Source of the DNA: REEB481 sp041170785
GTDB lineage: Bacteria; Bacteroidota; Bacteroidia; NS11-12g; UBA955
Length of the DNA: 22,299 bases
NCBI GenBank assembly: GCA_041170785.1
Contig: JBEDND010000189.1
Coordinates: 1 to 22,299, forward strand
Reading direction: 5' to 3'
Part shown: one piece after another, positions 22,166 to 22,299 of the stretch
How positions within the stretch are numbered: position 1 is the stretch's first letter
How the letters are laid out: every line of letters starts with the position of its first letter
Notes under the pieces: model-generated
What the model was told of the DNA's origin: nothing
Seen by the model: the letters and a program-made list of their open reading frames with translations, nothing else
Database searches by the model: none
Program-made: the position numbers and the translations under genes

Positions 22166-22299
22166 TTAAGCGGTCATTAGGAATTTGAATTTTCCAATGT
22201 TTTTCAACGCAATTCCTGTTCCACGCACTACGGCACGAAGAGGGTCTTCTGCCACGCGCACAGACAGTTTTGTTTTCTGCGACAGTCGTTTGTCAAGTC
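22166..22299 (-). CDS. mreB: Rod-shape-determining protein MreB, C-terminal end (runs off the right edge)
   Basis: Actin-like filament protein that directs lateral wall synthesis. Only the last 43 codons and the stop are in the window. The reading frame gives V-A-E-D-P-L-R-A-V-V-R-G-T-G-I-A-L-K-N-I, then G-K-F-K-F-L-M-T-A, the characteristic MreB C-terminus ('V..dPl.aVa.GtG..Len...'). It is followed after 16 bases by mreC, which fixes the operon order. Confidence 0.92.
   Translation of the reverse strand, partial: LDKRLSQKTKLSVRVAEDPLRAVVRGTGIALKNIGKFKFLMTA

Noticed and set aside
1..22299. Mobile elements, prophage, CRISPR array, toxin-antitoxin or defence genes, RNA genes
   Set aside because: Intergenic gaps are all under about 130 bases, with no direct-repeat array, transposase, integrase or tRNA-like sequence. 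All genes are housekeeping or common accessory types.

Overview
The window is ordinary, gene-dense chromosome of a Bacteroidota bacterium. The evidence is a DUF3078 protein, a Wzi-like outer-membrane barrel, the Bacteroidota type of RecQ, the gene order mreB-mreC-mreD-PBP2-rodA, and TAnnTTTG promoter elements placed just before several start codons. All complete genes read through without frameshifts. No gene-free stretch reaches 300 bases; the longest is about 126 bases (271-396). I see no tRNA, rRNA, CRISPR array, insertion sequence or prophage.

Layout. 1-1989, minus strand: succinyl-CoA ligase beta subunit (sucC), then a short MscL channel and a hairpin, then the start of a DUF3078 secreted protein that runs off the left edge. 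2065-6821, plus strand: four overlapping genes, namely a LolD-type ABC ATPase, recQ and two GT4-fold glycosyltransferases. 6828-9686, minus: uvrA, convergent with the glycosyltransferases and divergent from marC (9839-10399, plus). 10406-11986, minus: a double-ATPase peptide-type ABC protein without permeases. 12032-12985, minus: a MerR/cobalamin-binding regulator of the CarH/LitR type. Its start lies 13 bases from the divergent start of a TIGR01777 SDR gene, which overlaps a class I CPD photolyase gene (12999-15201, plus). A terminator-like hairpin follows, then a Wzi-like outer-membrane protein (15269-16951, plus). 16996-22299, minus: the cell-elongation operon mreB(partial)-mreC-mreD-mrdA-rodA, ending in a tRNA-modifying methyltransferase gene (mnmD) that overlaps rodA by 4 bases.

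How the genes fit together. The clearest system is the CarH/LitR-like regulator facing the SDR-photolyase pair. The regulator keeps the W-x9-E-H signature and an E-x-H cobalamin-ligand motif, and the photolyase keeps its whole electron-transfer tryptophan triad. This suggests light-induced DNA repair gated by a B12 photoreceptor, with both promoters packed into a few tens of bases. With uvrA and recQ, the window carries three DNA-repair functions in three separate transcription units. The mre-PBP2-RodA operon encodes the elongasome that makes lateral-wall peptidoglycan.

Limits. Everything is read from sequence and memory of protein families. Start codons were chosen from family N-termini and promoter placement. 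Regulatory calls are motif matches, not demonstrated sites.
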